Numbered from the stretch's first letter, positions 1-8,845 are shown. The stretch is DNA of 64,000 nt from Maribacter polysaccharolyticus (GCF_028882255.1 NZ_JARBUY010000007.1:1-64000), one strand, 5' to 3'. Program-made: numbers and translations. The notes: generated by a model from the letters alone, not told the origin.

Positions 1-28
1 CCAAGTGGGAGAGTAGGCCGCCGCCTTC
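1..28 (+). rRNA. rrf: 5S rRNA, 3' end (partial)
   Basis: The first 28 bases carry the conserved 3' strand of bacterial 5S rRNA, with the core GTGGGAGAGTAGG followed by CGCCGCC. The rest of the gene lies before the window. A hairpin with a T run follows at once, as expected at the end of an rRNA operon. The call rests on this short conserved motif and its position before a terminator. Confidence 0.85.
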
Positions 29-34
29 CTTGAA

Positions 35-69
35 CCCCGACATGCTCCGCATCGTCGGGGTTTTTTTTT
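35..69 (+). terminator. Rho-independent terminator of the rRNA operon
   Basis: CCCCGAC at 35-41 pairs with GTCGGGG at 54-60. An inner ATGC/GCAT stem extends it past a single bulged base. A run of nine T follows at 61-69. Confidence 0.85.
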
Positions 70-166
70 GCCCGGATTTTAAGTAGTATGTAAAATAATA
101 AACCATTAATCGACATAAATCCAAGGGACAATCAGGCTTTTCGATGGAATGATTGGCGCTATTTTG

Positions 167-174
167 TAATTTTG
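167..174 (+). promoter_or_regulatory. -7 promoter box of the hemolysin III gene
   Basis: TAATTTTG matches the Bacteroidota -7 consensus TAnnTTTG, 22 bases before the ATG at 197. No convincing -33 TTG lies at the usual distance. Confidence 0.5.
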
Positions 175-196
175 TTTCCTTACTAGGTAATAGGTC

Positions 197-829
197 ATGG
201 TCAAGGAATTGTCATATCATACGGAAGAAAAATGGAATGCAATTTCACATGCCATCGGAGTGGTGTTCGGTATTGTGGCATTGTTTTTCCTACTGCGGCA
301 TAATTCCGATAAAACCGAATATGCCCAACTAAGTATCATTATTTACAGTATGTCGTTCATAATACTGTTTTTGGCCTCAACCCTTTACCATTCCGTTTCC
401 AATCCTGGTATAAAACGAAAACTAAGGATATTGGATCATATAAGTATTTACGTATTGATCGCCGGTACCTATACCCCTATGGCCCTCATTACCCTGGTAG
501 ATGGCAAAGGGTGGCTTATTTTCTATGTGGTTTGGGGGATAGCAGCTGTGGGGACCCTATTGAAATTGTTCTTTACAGGAAAATTTGAGGCATTCTCCTT
601 GATCTTATATATTGCCATGGGGTGGTTGATTGTTTTGGATTTTCCCAACCTTTTGGAATATTCCTCTAGACTGGGTCTTAAATTACTTTTTTTGGGCGGG
701 GCATTCTATACTGTCGGCACCATCTTTTATGCTTGGAAAAGGATACCTTATAATCATTTTATATGGCATTTGTTTGTGCTTGGAGGGGCACTGAGCCATT
801 GGCTCTTGATATACTGTGATGTCGTGTGA
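197..829 (+). CDS. Hemolysin III family (PAQR-like) membrane protein
   Basis: This 210-residue protein has about seven hydrophobic membrane segments and the usual length for the HlyIII/YqfA/TrhA family. Family marks are the N-terminal NAISHAIG, LYHSV near residue 65, and LDHISIYVLIAGTYTP near 80-95, which hold the conserved Ser/His/Asp set that in the related PAQR receptors binds zinc. Some members act as membrane homeostasis factors and a few lyse red cells when overexpressed; the role here is unknown. It stands alone after the rRNA operon, has its own -7 box, and runs toward the minus-strand DUF4268 gene. Confidence 0.85.
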   Translation: MVKELSYHTEEKWNAISHAIGVVFGIVALFFLLRHNSDKTEYAQLSIIIYSMSFIILFLASTLYHSVSNPGIKRKLRILDHISIYVLIAGTYTPMALITLVDGKGWLIFYVVWGIAAVGTLLKLFFTGKFEAFSLILYIAMGWLIVLDFPNLLEYSSRLGLKLLFLGGAFYTVGTIFYAWKRIPYNHFIWHLFVLGGALSHWLLIYCDVV

Positions 830-854
830 AAGTAGGTACTATTGCCGACAATAT

Positions 855-1283
855 TCAGGGTGCGATTATATCACGGTATTCATTGAAGAAAGCTTCAAAA
901 AGTAACATATTATCGTTCAAAAATTCCATCGTTTCCCTCCATGTGTTTTTGTTGTGGATGGAAACATTTTCCAAAAGTACGTACACCCGGGATATTTCTT
1001 TCCCATTATCCAATATCAACGAATCATTAAAAACGACTTCTGGGAGATAATCGTTTTTCAGGATCGATTCCAAAGAAGATAATTTATCCCAAAGTGCCAT
1101 CCGTACGGCCAAATCGGTAGGTTCAATATCCAGCGATACCATGGCTGTTTTCAAACCGAAATGGAACTTTAAGGAAAGGCCTTTGATCTTGGTATTGTAC
1201 AATATCCATTTACGGGGGAACGATTTTCCGAAAGCAACCCAGAATTCCTGGCGTAATTTCTTTGATTCCTCCTTGCTGAACAT
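855..1283 (-). CDS. DUF4268 domain-containing protein
   Basis: A 142-residue soluble protein that matches the small stand-alone DUF4268 proteins of Bacteroidota. It begins MFSKEESKKLRQEFW and has no signal peptide or membrane segment. DUF4268 also occurs in nuclease-like proteins, but I see no clear catalytic motif in this one. Its ATG directly follows the stop codon of the ZIP transporter gene, so the two form one minus-strand transcript. Function unknown. Confidence 0.8.
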   Translation of the reverse strand: MFSKEESKKLRQEFWVAFGKSFPRKWILYNTKIKGLSLKFHFGLKTAMVSLDIEPTDLAVRMALWDKLSSLESILKNDYLPEVVFNDSLILDNGKEISRVYVLLENVSIHNKNTWRETMEFLNDNMLLFEAFFNEYRDIIAP

Positions 1284-1955
1284 TTAAAGGGCATATGCGA
1301 TTACGATGCCCAATAAAATGACCACCAGTTTTCTCAAATTGAACTTGTGGCCCTCAGAGCTTTCAAAGAGGATAACCGTTGAAATATGTAAAAACACACC
1401 TATGACCAATGCGGTGATCGCTACATAGTAGGTAGTGGCAAATTCGAAATGTGCGGCCAGATAATTCCCAATCGGGGTCATCAATGAAAATAGGACCATA
1501 AAGAACAGGGCATGGGTAAATTTGATTTTGGAATTCAAAAGAAAAATACTCAATACGATGGCAATCGGTATTTTATGGACAAGAATACCATAAATGAGGT
1601 GATCGTGATTTTCAATGGGAAAACCCTCCAATAAAGAATGGATCGATAGACTCACGAACAATAACCATGGGAAATCCGTTTTTTCGGTATCGATATGCAT
1701 ATGGCCATGTTCCGCACCCTTGGAGAAGAATTCAAGGAAAATCTGCAATAAAATACCCAACATGATAAATACGCCTATGGTCTTGGAATCGGATATTTCA
1801 TAAACCGAAGGGAAAAGTTCGAATATCGTCAATGCCAATAAAAAGGCGCCACTAAAAGCCAAAAGGAGTTTTAAATTTGTATTGTTTGTAGGTTTTACGA
1901 AGTATACAAAGGCAAAGCTTAACAACACTCCTAAAATGAGCAGTACATAAGTCAT
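1284..1955 (-). CDS. ZIP family metal transporter
   Basis: A 223-residue membrane protein with about eight helices and the ZIP-family transport motif in the middle: SIHSLLEGFPIE in one helix and HKIPIAIVLS in the next, which place the His and Glu residues that bind the divalent metal (zinc or iron in known members). A His-rich stretch (EHGHMHID) lies in the loop before them, the usual variable metal-sensing loop. It is the first gene of a two-gene unit with the DUF4268 protein and is divergent from the RNA methyltransferase gene. Confidence 0.87.
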   Translation of the reverse strand: MTYVLLILGVLLSFAFVYFVKPTNNTNLKLLLAFSGAFLLALTIFELFPSVYEISDSKTIGVFIMLGILLQIFLEFFSKGAEHGHMHIDTEKTDFPWLLFVSLSIHSLLEGFPIENHDHLIYGILVHKIPIAIVLSIFLLNSKIKFTHALFFMVLFSLMTPIGNYLAAHFEFATTYYVAITALVIGVFLHISTVILFESSEGHKFNLRKLVVILLGIVIAYAL

Positions 1956-2018
1956 TAATGAAGGTTTAGTGGCAACTACTAATTAAATCCATCTGTCGTG
2001 GATGGCGCAAAAATACTG

Positions 2019-2026
2019 TATTTTTG
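2019..2026 (+). promoter_or_regulatory. -7 promoter box of the THUMP methyltransferase gene
   Basis: TATTTTTG matches TAnnTTTG and puts the transcript start near 2031. This rules out an in-frame ATG at 2002 and supports the ATG at 2047. Confidence 0.55.
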
Positions 2027-2046
2027 TGGCAATCTTTATAAAGCAT

Positions 2047-3216
2047 ATGAACAATAATTTTAAAATGGTGGCCAAGACCTTATTTGGTTTTGAAGAACTT
2101 TTGGCCAAGGAATTACGAAACCTAGGGGCCGGTAATGTCAAAGAGGGCATACGTAACGTTTCGTTTGAAGGGGATACCGGCTTTATGTACAAGGCCAACC
2201 TTTGTTTACGTACGGCCATAAAAATAATTAAGCCCATACATTCATTTTCCGTTCGCAACGAAAATGAGCTTTATAAAAAAATCTATCAAATGGATTGGAC
2301 CGGGATCCTTTCGCCCGATGCGACCTTTGCCATCGATACCACCTTGTTTTCCGATGTATTTACCCATTCGCTTTATGTTTCCCAGAAAATAAAGGATGCC
2401 ATTGTGGATAAATTTAGGGACACCGACGGAAAACGACCCGATGTTGATGTGAAATTTCCGGATATGCGGATCAATGTCCATATCCATAAGGAACATTGCA
2501 ACATTTCATTGGATAGTTCCGGAAGGTCTTTGCATCATAGGGGATACAGGACGGCCACCAATATTGCCCCGATCAATGAGGTGTTGGCCTCGGGGTTGCT
2601 TTTAATGAGTGGATGGGATGGGCAATCCGACTTTTTGGATCCCATGTGCGGAAGTGGAACCTTTTTGACCGAAGCTGCCATGATCGCATGTAATATACCG
2701 GCAAACATCAATAGAAAGGAATTTGCTTTTGAAAAATGGAACGATTTCGATGAGGAACTTTTTGAAAAGATCATTGAAAGTAGTTTAAACAAAACCCGTG
2801 AGTTTCATCATAAGATCGTGGGTTATGATAAAGCACCCTCCGCTGTACGTAAAGCCATCGATAATATCGCAAATGCCAATCTCTCGGAATATATTACGGT
2901 AGAACGTAAAAGTTTCTTCGACTCGACAAAGTTTACCGAAAACCATTTGCACATGGTTTTTAATCCCCCCTATGGAGAACGTTTGAATCTTGATATGGAG
3001 GAATTTTATGCTTCAATTGGCAATACCCTAAAGCAGGAATACCCGGGGACCGATGCATGGTTCATTACCTCCAACCTGGAAGCCTTGAAATTCGTAGGGT
3101 TAAGGCCTTCTAGAAAAATCAAGGTATTCAATAGTCATTTAGAATCTCGCTTGGTCAAATATGTGATGTACGAGGGCAGTAAAAAAGCCAAATATCAAAA
3201 TAAAGACAATGGGTAG
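2047..3216 (+). CDS. THUMP-domain class I SAM-dependent rRNA methyltransferase (RlmL-like)
   Basis: This 389-residue protein has an N-terminal ferredoxin-like/THUMP RNA-binding part (about residues 1-165) and a Rossmann methyltransferase part. The SAM-binding motif DPMCGSGTFLTEA is at 198-210 and the catalytic NPPYGER is at 306-312, which is typical of N2-guanine or N6-adenine RNA methyltransferases. It corresponds to the RlmL/YcbY N-terminal enzyme, which makes m2G2445 in 23S rRNA in E. coli, without the fused RlmK half. The ATG at 2047 was chosen because an upstream in-frame ATG lies inside the promoter and because MNNNFKMVAKT is the expected family start. Confidence 0.88.
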   Translation: MNNNFKMVAKTLFGFEELLAKELRNLGAGNVKEGIRNVSFEGDTGFMYKANLCLRTAIKIIKPIHSFSVRNENELYKKIYQMDWTGILSPDATFAIDTTLFSDVFTHSLYVSQKIKDAIVDKFRDTDGKRPDVDVKFPDMRINVHIHKEHCNISLDSSGRSLHHRGYRTATNIAPINEVLASGLLLMSGWDGQSDFLDPMCGSGTFLTEAAMIACNIPANINRKEFAFEKWNDFDEELFEKIIESSLNKTREFHHKIVGYDKAPSAVRKAIDNIANANLSEYITVERKSFFDSTKFTENHLHMVFNPPYGERLNLDMEEFYASIGNTLKQEYPGTDAWFITSNLEALKFVGLRPSRKIKVFNSHLESRLVKYVMYEGSKKAKYQNKDNG

Positions 3217-3219
3217 CCT

Positions 3220-3450
3220 ATGAAACCGAAAACACGCGCTATGATATTCAATTTTTTGGGTTTTGCCATCTTGTTCCTGCTTATTCGGTTCGCTTTGGGT
3301 CAAATTTTTGATATAGGTCGGTTTTACTTGGCCTTGGCCGCAGCTTTTACCGCAAGTATCCTGGCCCCTAAATTTGGGGTGGTTAAAATGAATGAAGATG
3401 AAAAAGTCCTAATGAAATGGATTTTCATCAAAGGATTTCGTGAAGTCTGA
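3220..3450 (+). CDS. Small two-helix membrane protein, unknown function
   Basis: A 76-residue protein starting three bases after the methyltransferase stop, hence co-transcribed with it. It has a basic N-terminus (MKPKTRAM), two hydrophobic segments at about residues 9-27 and 32-50, and a short charged C-terminal tail. I recognise no named family. The position and clean start support a real gene. Confidence 0.7.
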   Translation: MKPKTRAMIFNFLGFAILFLLIRFALGQIFDIGRFYLALAAAFTASILAPKFGVVKMNEDEKVLMKWIFIKGFREV

Positions 3451-3483
3451 ATGTAAATTGATAGAAGGGATTTTGGGCAAGCT

Positions 3484-4281
3484 TTAATTTCTAGGGCCTT
3501 CACTGTTGTTCATTTCGGGGCGTTCTGGCTGCTGTTCCATTTGTGGTTTTTGCTTTTTGTGCTTGTTCGCCTTTTTGTATAAGGGGATCAAATAGGTGAT
3601 GGAAAAATTATAACCGACCCCGAATAAACTGCCATCGGTAACTTTATTGAACCCGGGAATGAACAGATTCGAGAAATTATCGGGTTCTTTGTCACTGATT
3701 AAAGCGGCAAGCCTTACGCTTCCCCCTAAATAAATATTGGCGAACAATTCGGCTTTTAAGCCCAATACAAATTCGAGCCATGCAGCATTCAACCCGCTAA
3801 ATTCCTCAGCTTCTTCCGAACCGGTGGCAAAATCATCTTCATACCAATATCTGTCGGAATTGTAATATTGGTAATAATTCAAGGTTTGGCTAAAACTACT
3901 GAATGCAAGCCTTCCACCTATATAGATGGAATTATCCATGCCATACCAATTTTCATAAGTGTTGAAATCCACCCCTGCTTTTAGATAACTGCCAGATGTC
4001 GTAAAGCTATAAAGGTCTTCCTGTGTGGTCTTCTTTTCATTTCCCAATTCCGCTGCCAGGTAAAACTTATGCGATAGCCTGTAGTCCCCAACGATTTCCA
4101 AACCTTGGTAATCGTCATTGGTCTGGTTTAGGATAATACGGCTTAAATCGATTCCTACCCTTAATCCGTACGTCTGTTTGTGTACAACGGTATCTTTGGG
4201 CTGCAGGTCAATGGGTTCTTGCTGCGCAAATCCTAAAAAAACGCATAATAAAAGACTACTACTAGTGATAAATCTTAACAT
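3484..4281 (-). CDS. DUF6048 family outer-membrane-type protein
   Basis: A 265-residue exported protein with a signal peptide ending near GFAQQ. The alternating strand pattern (YGLRVGIDLSRII, KFYLAAELG, SYLKAGVDF, LGGSVRLAAL, FGVGYNFSITYLIPL) looks like a small outer-membrane beta-barrel. The C-terminal 30 residues are rich in Lys, Gln and Pro and look disordered. It matches DUF6048, a Bacteroidota-only family. Its start lies inside the DUF6452 gene (20-base overlap), so the two are translationally coupled. Function unknown. Confidence 0.8.
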   Translation of the reverse strand: MLRFITSSSLLLCVFLGFAQQEPIDLQPKDTVVHKQTYGLRVGIDLSRIILNQTNDDYQGLEIVGDYRLSHKFYLAAELGNEKKTTQEDLYSFTTSGSYLKAGVDFNTYENWYGMDNSIYIGGRLAFSSFSQTLNYYQYYNSDRYWYEDDFATGSEEAEEFSGLNAAWLEFVLGLKAELFANIYLGGSVRLAALISDKEPDNFSNLFIPGFNKVTDGSLFGVGYNFSITYLIPLYKKANKHKKQKPQMEQQPERPEMNNSEGPRN

Positions 4282-4756
4282 GGGCTGAGTCTGAATTTTC
4301 TACGGTGGTGTTTACGACTTCAATGCTTTCTATCCAGTTATCCGAATCGGTGGTCAAACTGTCGCTCAGATTTTCGTAATTGGCGACATATCCACAGGCA
4401 CGGGAAATATAGACCGAGTTCGTCTCGTAGGAGAACGTAAGGACATCAATATTCTCGGTATCTTCATTCGATTCTTGCCGGGATATCAGGAATGAGGTAT
4501 AGGAGTAGGTAGCCCTTAGGGGAAGCGCGATGGAATCCAAGTCGGCATTGTCGATAACGTCCAAAGTATCGGTTTCCGTTACCCCTTTCACCTCCAGGTT
4601 GGTAACATCCTTATATTCGTCGGTGTCCGAAGCATCATAAAATCGGATTACCAATAAAGGTTCATCGCCATCGGTACAAATATCATCTTTCTCACATCCT
4701 GAGAAAGACAATATGCCTATGATCAGGATGACAAATGCAGTGCTTATTTTTTTCAT
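4262..4756 (-). CDS. DUF6452 family lipoprotein
   Basis: A 164-residue lipoprotein. The ATG at 4756 gives MKKISTAFVILIIGILSFSGC, a good signal peptide with lipobox FSGC; a longer frame to 4786 would run into rlmD and is less likely. The mature part is acidic and mostly beta, with Cys residues (DDIC near the N-terminus and RACGY later) that could pair. It matches DUF6452, which in flavobacteria sits between rlmD and DUF6048 as here. Probably an envelope protein; function unknown. Confidence 0.8.
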   Translation of the reverse strand: MKKISTAFVILIIGILSFSGCEKDDICTDGDEPLLVIRFYDASDTDEYKDVTNLEVKGVTETDTLDVIDNADLDSIALPLRATYSYTSFLISRQESNEDTENIDVLTFSYETNSVYISRACGYVANYENLSDSLTTDSDNWIESIEVVNTTVENSDSAHVKIYH

Positions 4757-4760
4757 GCGG

Positions 4761-6170
4761 CTATAACTTTTCCAAAAGTACGACATTTTCTACGTGGTGT
4801 GTCTGTGGGAACATATCTACGGCCTGTACTTTGGTTAGGGCATAATGATCTTTCATCAAAGCCAGATCCCGGGCCTGGGTAGCACTGTTGCAGCTTACAT
4901 ACACTATTTTTTTAGGGGCGATGTTCAAGAGCTGTTGAACAACATCCTTATGCATACCGTCCCTTGGGGGGTCGGTAATAATAACATCGGGGGTGCCATG
5001 TTCCTCGATAAATTCCGTATTGAACACATTTTTCATATCTCCGACGAAGAAGTCGACATTGTCGATTTTGTTGTTGGCAGCGTTTGCTTTGGCATCTTCG
5101 ATGGCCTCAGGAACAGATTCTATCCCCACAACCTTTTTAGCTTTTTTTGAAACGAATTGGGCAATGGTCCCGGTACCGGTATACAGATCATATACGAGCT
5201 CTTCTCCGGTAAGTCCGGCAAAATCCCTGGTTACCTTATACAGTTCATAAGCCTGTTTGGAATTGGTCTGGTAGAACGATTTTGCATTTATTTTGAACTG
5301 TAACCCTTCCATTTCCTCTACGATGTAATCCCTGCCCGAAAAGCAGATGATATCCTGGTCATAGATAGTGTCGTTCTGTTTGCTGTTGATCACATATTGC
5401 AAGGAAGTTATTTCGGGAAAGGTTTCTTTGAGATGTTGGAGTAAAAGTTCCCTTTTGGCTGTATGGTCCTCAAAACATTGGAGCACGACCATGATCTCTC
5501 CGGTAGATGCCGTCCTGATCATCAAGGTGCGTAGCATCCCATGCTGGTTGCGTGGATTGAAAAAAGGGATATTGTTCTTTAGGGCAAAATCTTTCACTTC
5601 CAAGCGAATGGCGTTCGAGGGATCTGCCTGTAGGTGACATTTTTTAATATCCAAGATCTTATCCCACATCCCAGGGATGTGGAAACCTAGGGCATTTCGG
5701 TCTTTGATTTCAGCTTCCGATTGAATTTCCTCCAAGGATAACCAACGGCTATCCGAAAAAGAGTATTCCATCTTGTTGCGGTAAAAGTACTGCTCTTCAG
5801 ATCCCAAAATCGCATTAGGTGTCGGAAACTCTAAATGGCCGATGCGTCTTAAGTTGTTTTCAACTTCTTTTTGTTTGTAATACAATTGATGCTCATAGCC
5901 CATATGTTGCCATTTACATCCACCACAAATTCCGAAATGTTCGCATTGGGGTGCTGTACGCTTCTCTGAATAAGTATGGAAAGTGGTGGCCACCCCCTCG
6001 AAATACGCTTTTCTTTTCTTCGTAGTCCTTACATCCACGACATCACCGGGCACCGTATTGGTCAAAAAAATGACCCTACCGTCCGGGGCTCTACCGACGG
6101 TTTTGCCTTTGGCACCTGCATCGATGACTTCAACATTCTCGAAAACTTGATTTCTTCTCTTTTTTCGCAT
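4761..6170 (-). CDS. rlmD: 23S rRNA (uracil-5-)-methyltransferase RlmD
   Basis: A 469-residue enzyme that methylates C5 of U1939 in 23S rRNA in well-studied bacteria. An N-terminal TRAM domain covers about residues 10-65. The [4Fe-4S] cysteines are C76, C82, C85 (CEHFGICGGC) and C178. The SAM site is at LYTGTGTIAQF, DPPRDGM follows, and the catalytic nucleophile is C427 in VSCNSATQARDL. Length and motif order are normal for RlmD/RumA. It is the first gene of a unit with DUF6452 and DUF6048. A -7 box ends only four bases before the ATG, so the transcript may lack a leader. Confidence 0.93.
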   Translation of the reverse strand: MRKKRRNQVFENVEVIDAGAKGKTVGRAPDGRVIFLTNTVPGDVVDVRTTKKRKAYFEGVATTFHTYSEKRTAPQCEHFGICGGCKWQHMGYEHQLYYKQKEVENNLRRIGHLEFPTPNAILGSEEQYFYRNKMEYSFSDSRWLSLEEIQSEAEIKDRNALGFHIPGMWDKILDIKKCHLQADPSNAIRLEVKDFALKNNIPFFNPRNQHGMLRTLMIRTASTGEIMVVLQCFEDHTAKRELLLQHLKETFPEITSLQYVINSKQNDTIYDQDIICFSGRDYIVEEMEGLQFKINAKSFYQTNSKQAYELYKVTRDFAGLTGEELVYDLYTGTGTIAQFVSKKAKKVVGIESVPEAIEDAKANAANNKIDNVDFFVGDMKNVFNTEFIEEHGTPDVIITDPPRDGMHKDVVQQLLNIAPKKIVYVSCNSATQARDLALMKDHYALTKVQAVDMFPQTHHVENVVLLEKL

Positions 6171-6174
6171 GCAG

Positions 6175-6182
6175 CAAAAATA
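6175..6182 (-). promoter_or_regulatory. -7 promoter box next to the rlmD start codon
   Basis: On the minus strand TATTTTTG matches TAnnTTTG, with four bases between it and the rlmD ATG. Transcription would start at or beside the start codon. No clear -33 TTG is seen. From here to the rocD promoter (6183-6410) I see no gene or repeat. Confidence 0.45.
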
Positions 6183-6391
6183 CTAATAGCAATGCATTTA
6201 TTACCGAAATCTTTTATGGGATACTGATAAAAATATCCTAAAAGAAGCACCTGTATTGCATTCAACCGTGGTAAATAATCCATTAGAGGTTCCTGCTCCA
6301 GGATTCGATTGGATAGTGTGGTGTTTTAAACGGACTGAACCGCGATATATGGGCTCTTGGGCTGAAATCCATATTCGATTATAAAAGACCC

Positions 6392-6418
6392 TTGAAAGGA
6401 TAATATTTTCTATTTTTG
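6392..6418 (+). promoter_or_regulatory. Promoter of rocD (-33 TTG and -7 box)
   Basis: TATTTTTG at 6411-6418 matches TAnnTTTG and a TTG at 6392-6394 lies 16 bases upstream. The leader to the ATG at 6488 is about 65 bases. Confidence 0.55.
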
Positions 6419-6487
6419 TTTACCACGATAGGATGATTTCTCTCCCTAAGAAGGAATTGCTGAAATTTTAATGAAAAATCGAATAAC

Positions 6488-7765
6488 ATGTCGGTCTTAG
6501 AAAATAAAGGTTCCAATGAGGCTATCGCCTTGGAAGAAAAGTACGGAGCACAAAATTACCATCCTTTGCCCGTGGTTTTAAGTAAGGGGGAAGGGGTATA
6601 TGTATGGGATGTGGAAGGAAAGAAATACTACGATTTCCTGTCGGCCTATTCCGCTGTAAATCAAGGTCATTGTCACCCCAAAATCGTTAACGCCTTAAAA
6701 TCACAGGCCGAAAGATTAACGTTGACATCCAGGGCATTTTATAATGATATGCTCGGAAAATACGAAAAGTATGTGACGGACTATTTTGGTTTTGATAAGG
6801 TATTACCCATGAATACGGGTGCCGAAGCTGTTGAGACGGCAATAAAGTTGGCACGTAAATGGGGTTATGAGAAAAAGGGGATTGAAGCCAATAAGGCAAA
6901 GATCATCGTTTGCCAGAATAATTTTCACGGAAGGACGATAACCATTATTTCTGCATCCAACGATCCAGTGGCTACCGAGAATTTCGGGCCGTTTACCCCA
7001 GGGATCGTTTCTATCCGCTATAATGATATCCAAGCATTGGAGGAGGCCTTGGAAGATGGGAATGTAGCGGCGTTCTTAGTGGAACCCATACAGGGTGAAG
7101 CCGGTGTTTTCGTTCCCGATGGGAATTACTTAAGTGAAGCTTTGCATTTATGTAAATCGAAAAACGTGCTTTTCATTGCGGATGAAGTACAGACAGGAAT
7201 TGCCAGGACGGGACGTCTTTTGGCCACCTGTGGCAATTGTTCTTGTCCCGATAGATCATGTAGCGGTTCCCCAGAGGTGAAACCCGATATACTTATTTTG
7301 GGTAAGGCGATTTCGGGAGGGGTATTCCCGGTTTCCGCCGTATTGGCCAATAATGATATCATGGAGGTGATACGCCCCGGTAACCACGGTTCCACTTTTG
7401 GAGGCAATCCTTTGGCCTGTGCCGTGGCCATTGCGGCGCTAGAGGTAGTGAAAGAAGAGAAACTTGCAGAGAATGCCGATCGATTGGGTGAACTTTTCAG
7501 AAGTGAAATGGAAAAATTGATCGCGCAGACCGATTTGGTCTTAAAGGTCCGTGGCAAAGGGCTGTTGAATGCCATTTTGATCAATGATACGGAAGACAGT
7601 TCCACAGCCTGGGACATATGTATGGCCCTAAAGGAAAACGGACTTTTGGCCAAACCAACCCATGGCAATATCATTAGGTTCGCACCGCCCTTGGTCATGA
7701 CCAAGGAGCAGTTATTGGATTGTGTGTCGATCATCTCGAAAACCCTGAGAGAATTTAAAAAATAA
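6488..7765 (+). CDS. rocD: Ornithine aminotransferase (ornithine-oxo-acid transaminase)
   Basis: This 425-residue class III PLP aminotransferase moves the delta-amino group of ornithine to 2-oxoglutarate in arginine/proline metabolism. The family start [19 protein letters not shown] is clear. [15 protein letters not shown] at 109-123 binds the PLP phosphate, DEVQTG is at 232-237, and the Schiff-base lysine is K273 in LGKAISGG. Between [10 protein letters not shown] and the lysine there is an insert with four cysteines (C248, C251, C253, C258) not found in the Bacillus or human enzymes; I believe it is shared by flavobacterial homologues. It is monocistronic, with its own promoter and terminator. 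Confidence 0.93.
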   Translation: MSVLENKGSNEAIALEEKYGAQNYHPLPVVLSKGEGVYVWDVEGKKYYDFLSAYSAVNQGHCHPKIVNALKSQAERLTLTSRAFYNDMLGKYEKYVTDYFGFDKVLPMNTGAEAVETAIKLARKWGYEKKGIEANKAKIIVCQNNFHGRTITIISASNDPVATENFGPFTPGIVSIRYNDIQALEEALEDGNVAAFLVEPIQGEAGVFVPDGNYLSEALHLCKSKNVLFIADEVQTGIARTGRLLATCGNCSCPDRSCSGSPEVKPDILILGKAISGGVFPVSAVLANNDIMEVIRPGNHGSTFGGNPLACAVAIAALEVVKEEKLAENADRLGELFRSEMEKLIAQTDLVLKVRGKGLLNAILINDTEDSSTAWDICMALKENGLLAKPTHGNIIRFAPPLVMTKEQLLDCVSIISKTLREFKK

Positions 7766-7799
7766 AAAAATCCCCTGAAGTTTTCCAGGGGATTTTTTT
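7764..7799. terminator. Bidirectional rho-independent terminator
   Basis: CCCCTG at 7772-7777 pairs with CAGGGG at 7786-7791, flanked by an A run on the left and a T run on the right. It can serve rocD on the plus strand and the convergent CCC-motif gene unit on the minus strand. Confidence 0.85.
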
Positions 7800-7821
7800 G
7801 AATGGATTTGCTATTTGCCGA

Positions 7822-8136
7822 TCATTGAAAAGCACCTTCAGAGGCGGCACCGGCTATTATAGCTGCAATAACCCCAAAATAAATTATGGTGAAAACCAAT
7901 AATATGGCGGCCAAAGCAATTCCGATATAGGAAAGGATCCTCCCGGTTTTTACATTATCGTACCCCGAATATCTTTCCGGTTCAATATGGTATATACGTT
8001 CGGCCTTTTTAGCCTTTGAAAGTCCTATTATGCCGAAAATGCCCCCAAAGGGTCCACAACATAATAAGGTCAATACTATTGACAATATACCAAAAGTCAA
8101 TACATTCCCGGAATCGGGTAAGGTTTCTCTATGCAT
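7822..8136 (-). CDS. CCC-motif-type small membrane protein
   Basis: A 104-residue protein with two main hydrophobic stretches. The cysteine pair LLCCGPFGGIFG in the first helix and ERYSGYDNVKTGRILSYIG before the second are the marks of the Bacteroidota CCC-motif membrane protein family, though this copy has CC rather than CCC. The ATG start gives MHRETLPDSGNV, the expected family N-terminus. It is the last gene of a three-gene minus-strand cluster with a paralogue and a DUF2752 protein. Function unknown. Confidence 0.8.
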   Translation of the reverse strand: MHRETLPDSGNVLTFGILSIVLTLLCCGPFGGIFGIIGLSKAKKAERIYHIEPERYSGYDNVKTGRILSYIGIALAAILLVFTIIYFGVIAAIIAGAASEGAFQ

Positions 8137-8164
8137 GGTTATGATTTACGTTTATGCCAGTGGT

Positions 8165-8491
8165 TTATTGTAATTGGTCCATCATATCCTGAATCTGCTC
8201 CATATAAGCATCCCAACCTCCCATTTGTTGAACGGAGTATATAGTCCAGATCAATGAGCATACGCCTAAAACCAGACCAATGATAGCTACGATCTTAACG
8301 GTTTTCAAGGTGCTGTAATTGCTGTAGTTCTCGGGATTCTGTTTGTACAGGTTCTCATCTTTTTTGGTCAATAAAAAAGCGATACCTGAAAGTACGATTC
8401 CTCCGATTCCGGCACTAAAACAGCAGCAAATAAACGATAATATCGAAAGTATTAGGGATAGGGTTACATTAGGTAATTTTTGTTGTTCCAT
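8165..8491 (-). CDS. CCC motif membrane protein
   Basis: A 108-residue paralogue of the downstream gene. It has the full triple cysteine (FICCCFSAG, near residue 22), the ENYSNYSTLKTVKIVAIIG linker and a second helix. Its C-terminus is longer and ends in an amphipathic, Met/Gln-rich tail. The family is known by name only. It lies between DUF2752 and the second CCC protein, with gaps of about 20-30 bases, so one transcript is likely. Confidence 0.85.
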   Translation of the reverse strand: MEQQKLPNVTLSLILSILSFICCCFSAGIGGIVLSGIAFLLTKKDENLYKQNPENYSNYSTLKTVKIVAIIGLVLGVCSLIWTIYSVQQMGGWDAYMEQIQDMMDQLQ

Positions 8492-8510
8492 AATTTAAAG
8501 GGTTAGGTTG

Positions 8511-8810
8511 TTATATAAATTTCAAGATGTAGTTACCGAGTATCAACACGACACTCGAAACCATTAAGGTAATTATGATTTTGTTGGAAAATTTGATCGT
8601 AAAAAAACTATCGGCCAATAAAAAGCCCAATAAGGGGATAATGGTATAAATGGCCGGGTACATGGCAAAGGCCTCGGCAAATTCGCCCTGTAATAAAAAG
8701 GAAACCGCACGTTGGGCTCCACAACCAGGACAATCGAAACCAAATAATTTTTTGTTCAGGCACGGGAGCATATAATCATCCAAGGAGATCATGAAATTGG
8801 CCAGTTGCAT
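8511..8810 (-). CDS. DUF2752 domain-containing membrane protein
   Basis: A 99-residue protein with the family signature FDCPGCGAQRA, in which C27 and C30 form a CPxC pair that could bind a metal or be redox-active, followed by two or three membrane helices. The ATG at 8810 was chosen because an open frame extending upstream to 9023 would run through the promoter and into the divergent Smr gene. It is the first gene of the cluster with the two CCC-motif proteins. Function unknown. Confidence 0.85.
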   Translation of the reverse strand: MQLANFMISLDDYMLPCLNKKLFGFDCPGCGAQRAVSFLLQGEFAEAFAMYPAIYTIIPLLGFLLADSFFTIKFSNKIIITLMVSSVVLILGNYILKFI

Positions 8811-8845
8811 TTTTCCATTTATTATTATTTGGGGAAAATAACCAT

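Noticed and set aside
826-1050. Plus-strand 74-codon frame after the hemolysin III gene
   Set aside because: It overlaps the DUF4268 gene on the other strand and shows no family features.
7126-7734. Minus-strand open frame of 202 codons
   Set aside because: Antisense to ornithine aminotransferase, with low-complexity Ser-rich translation and no family features.
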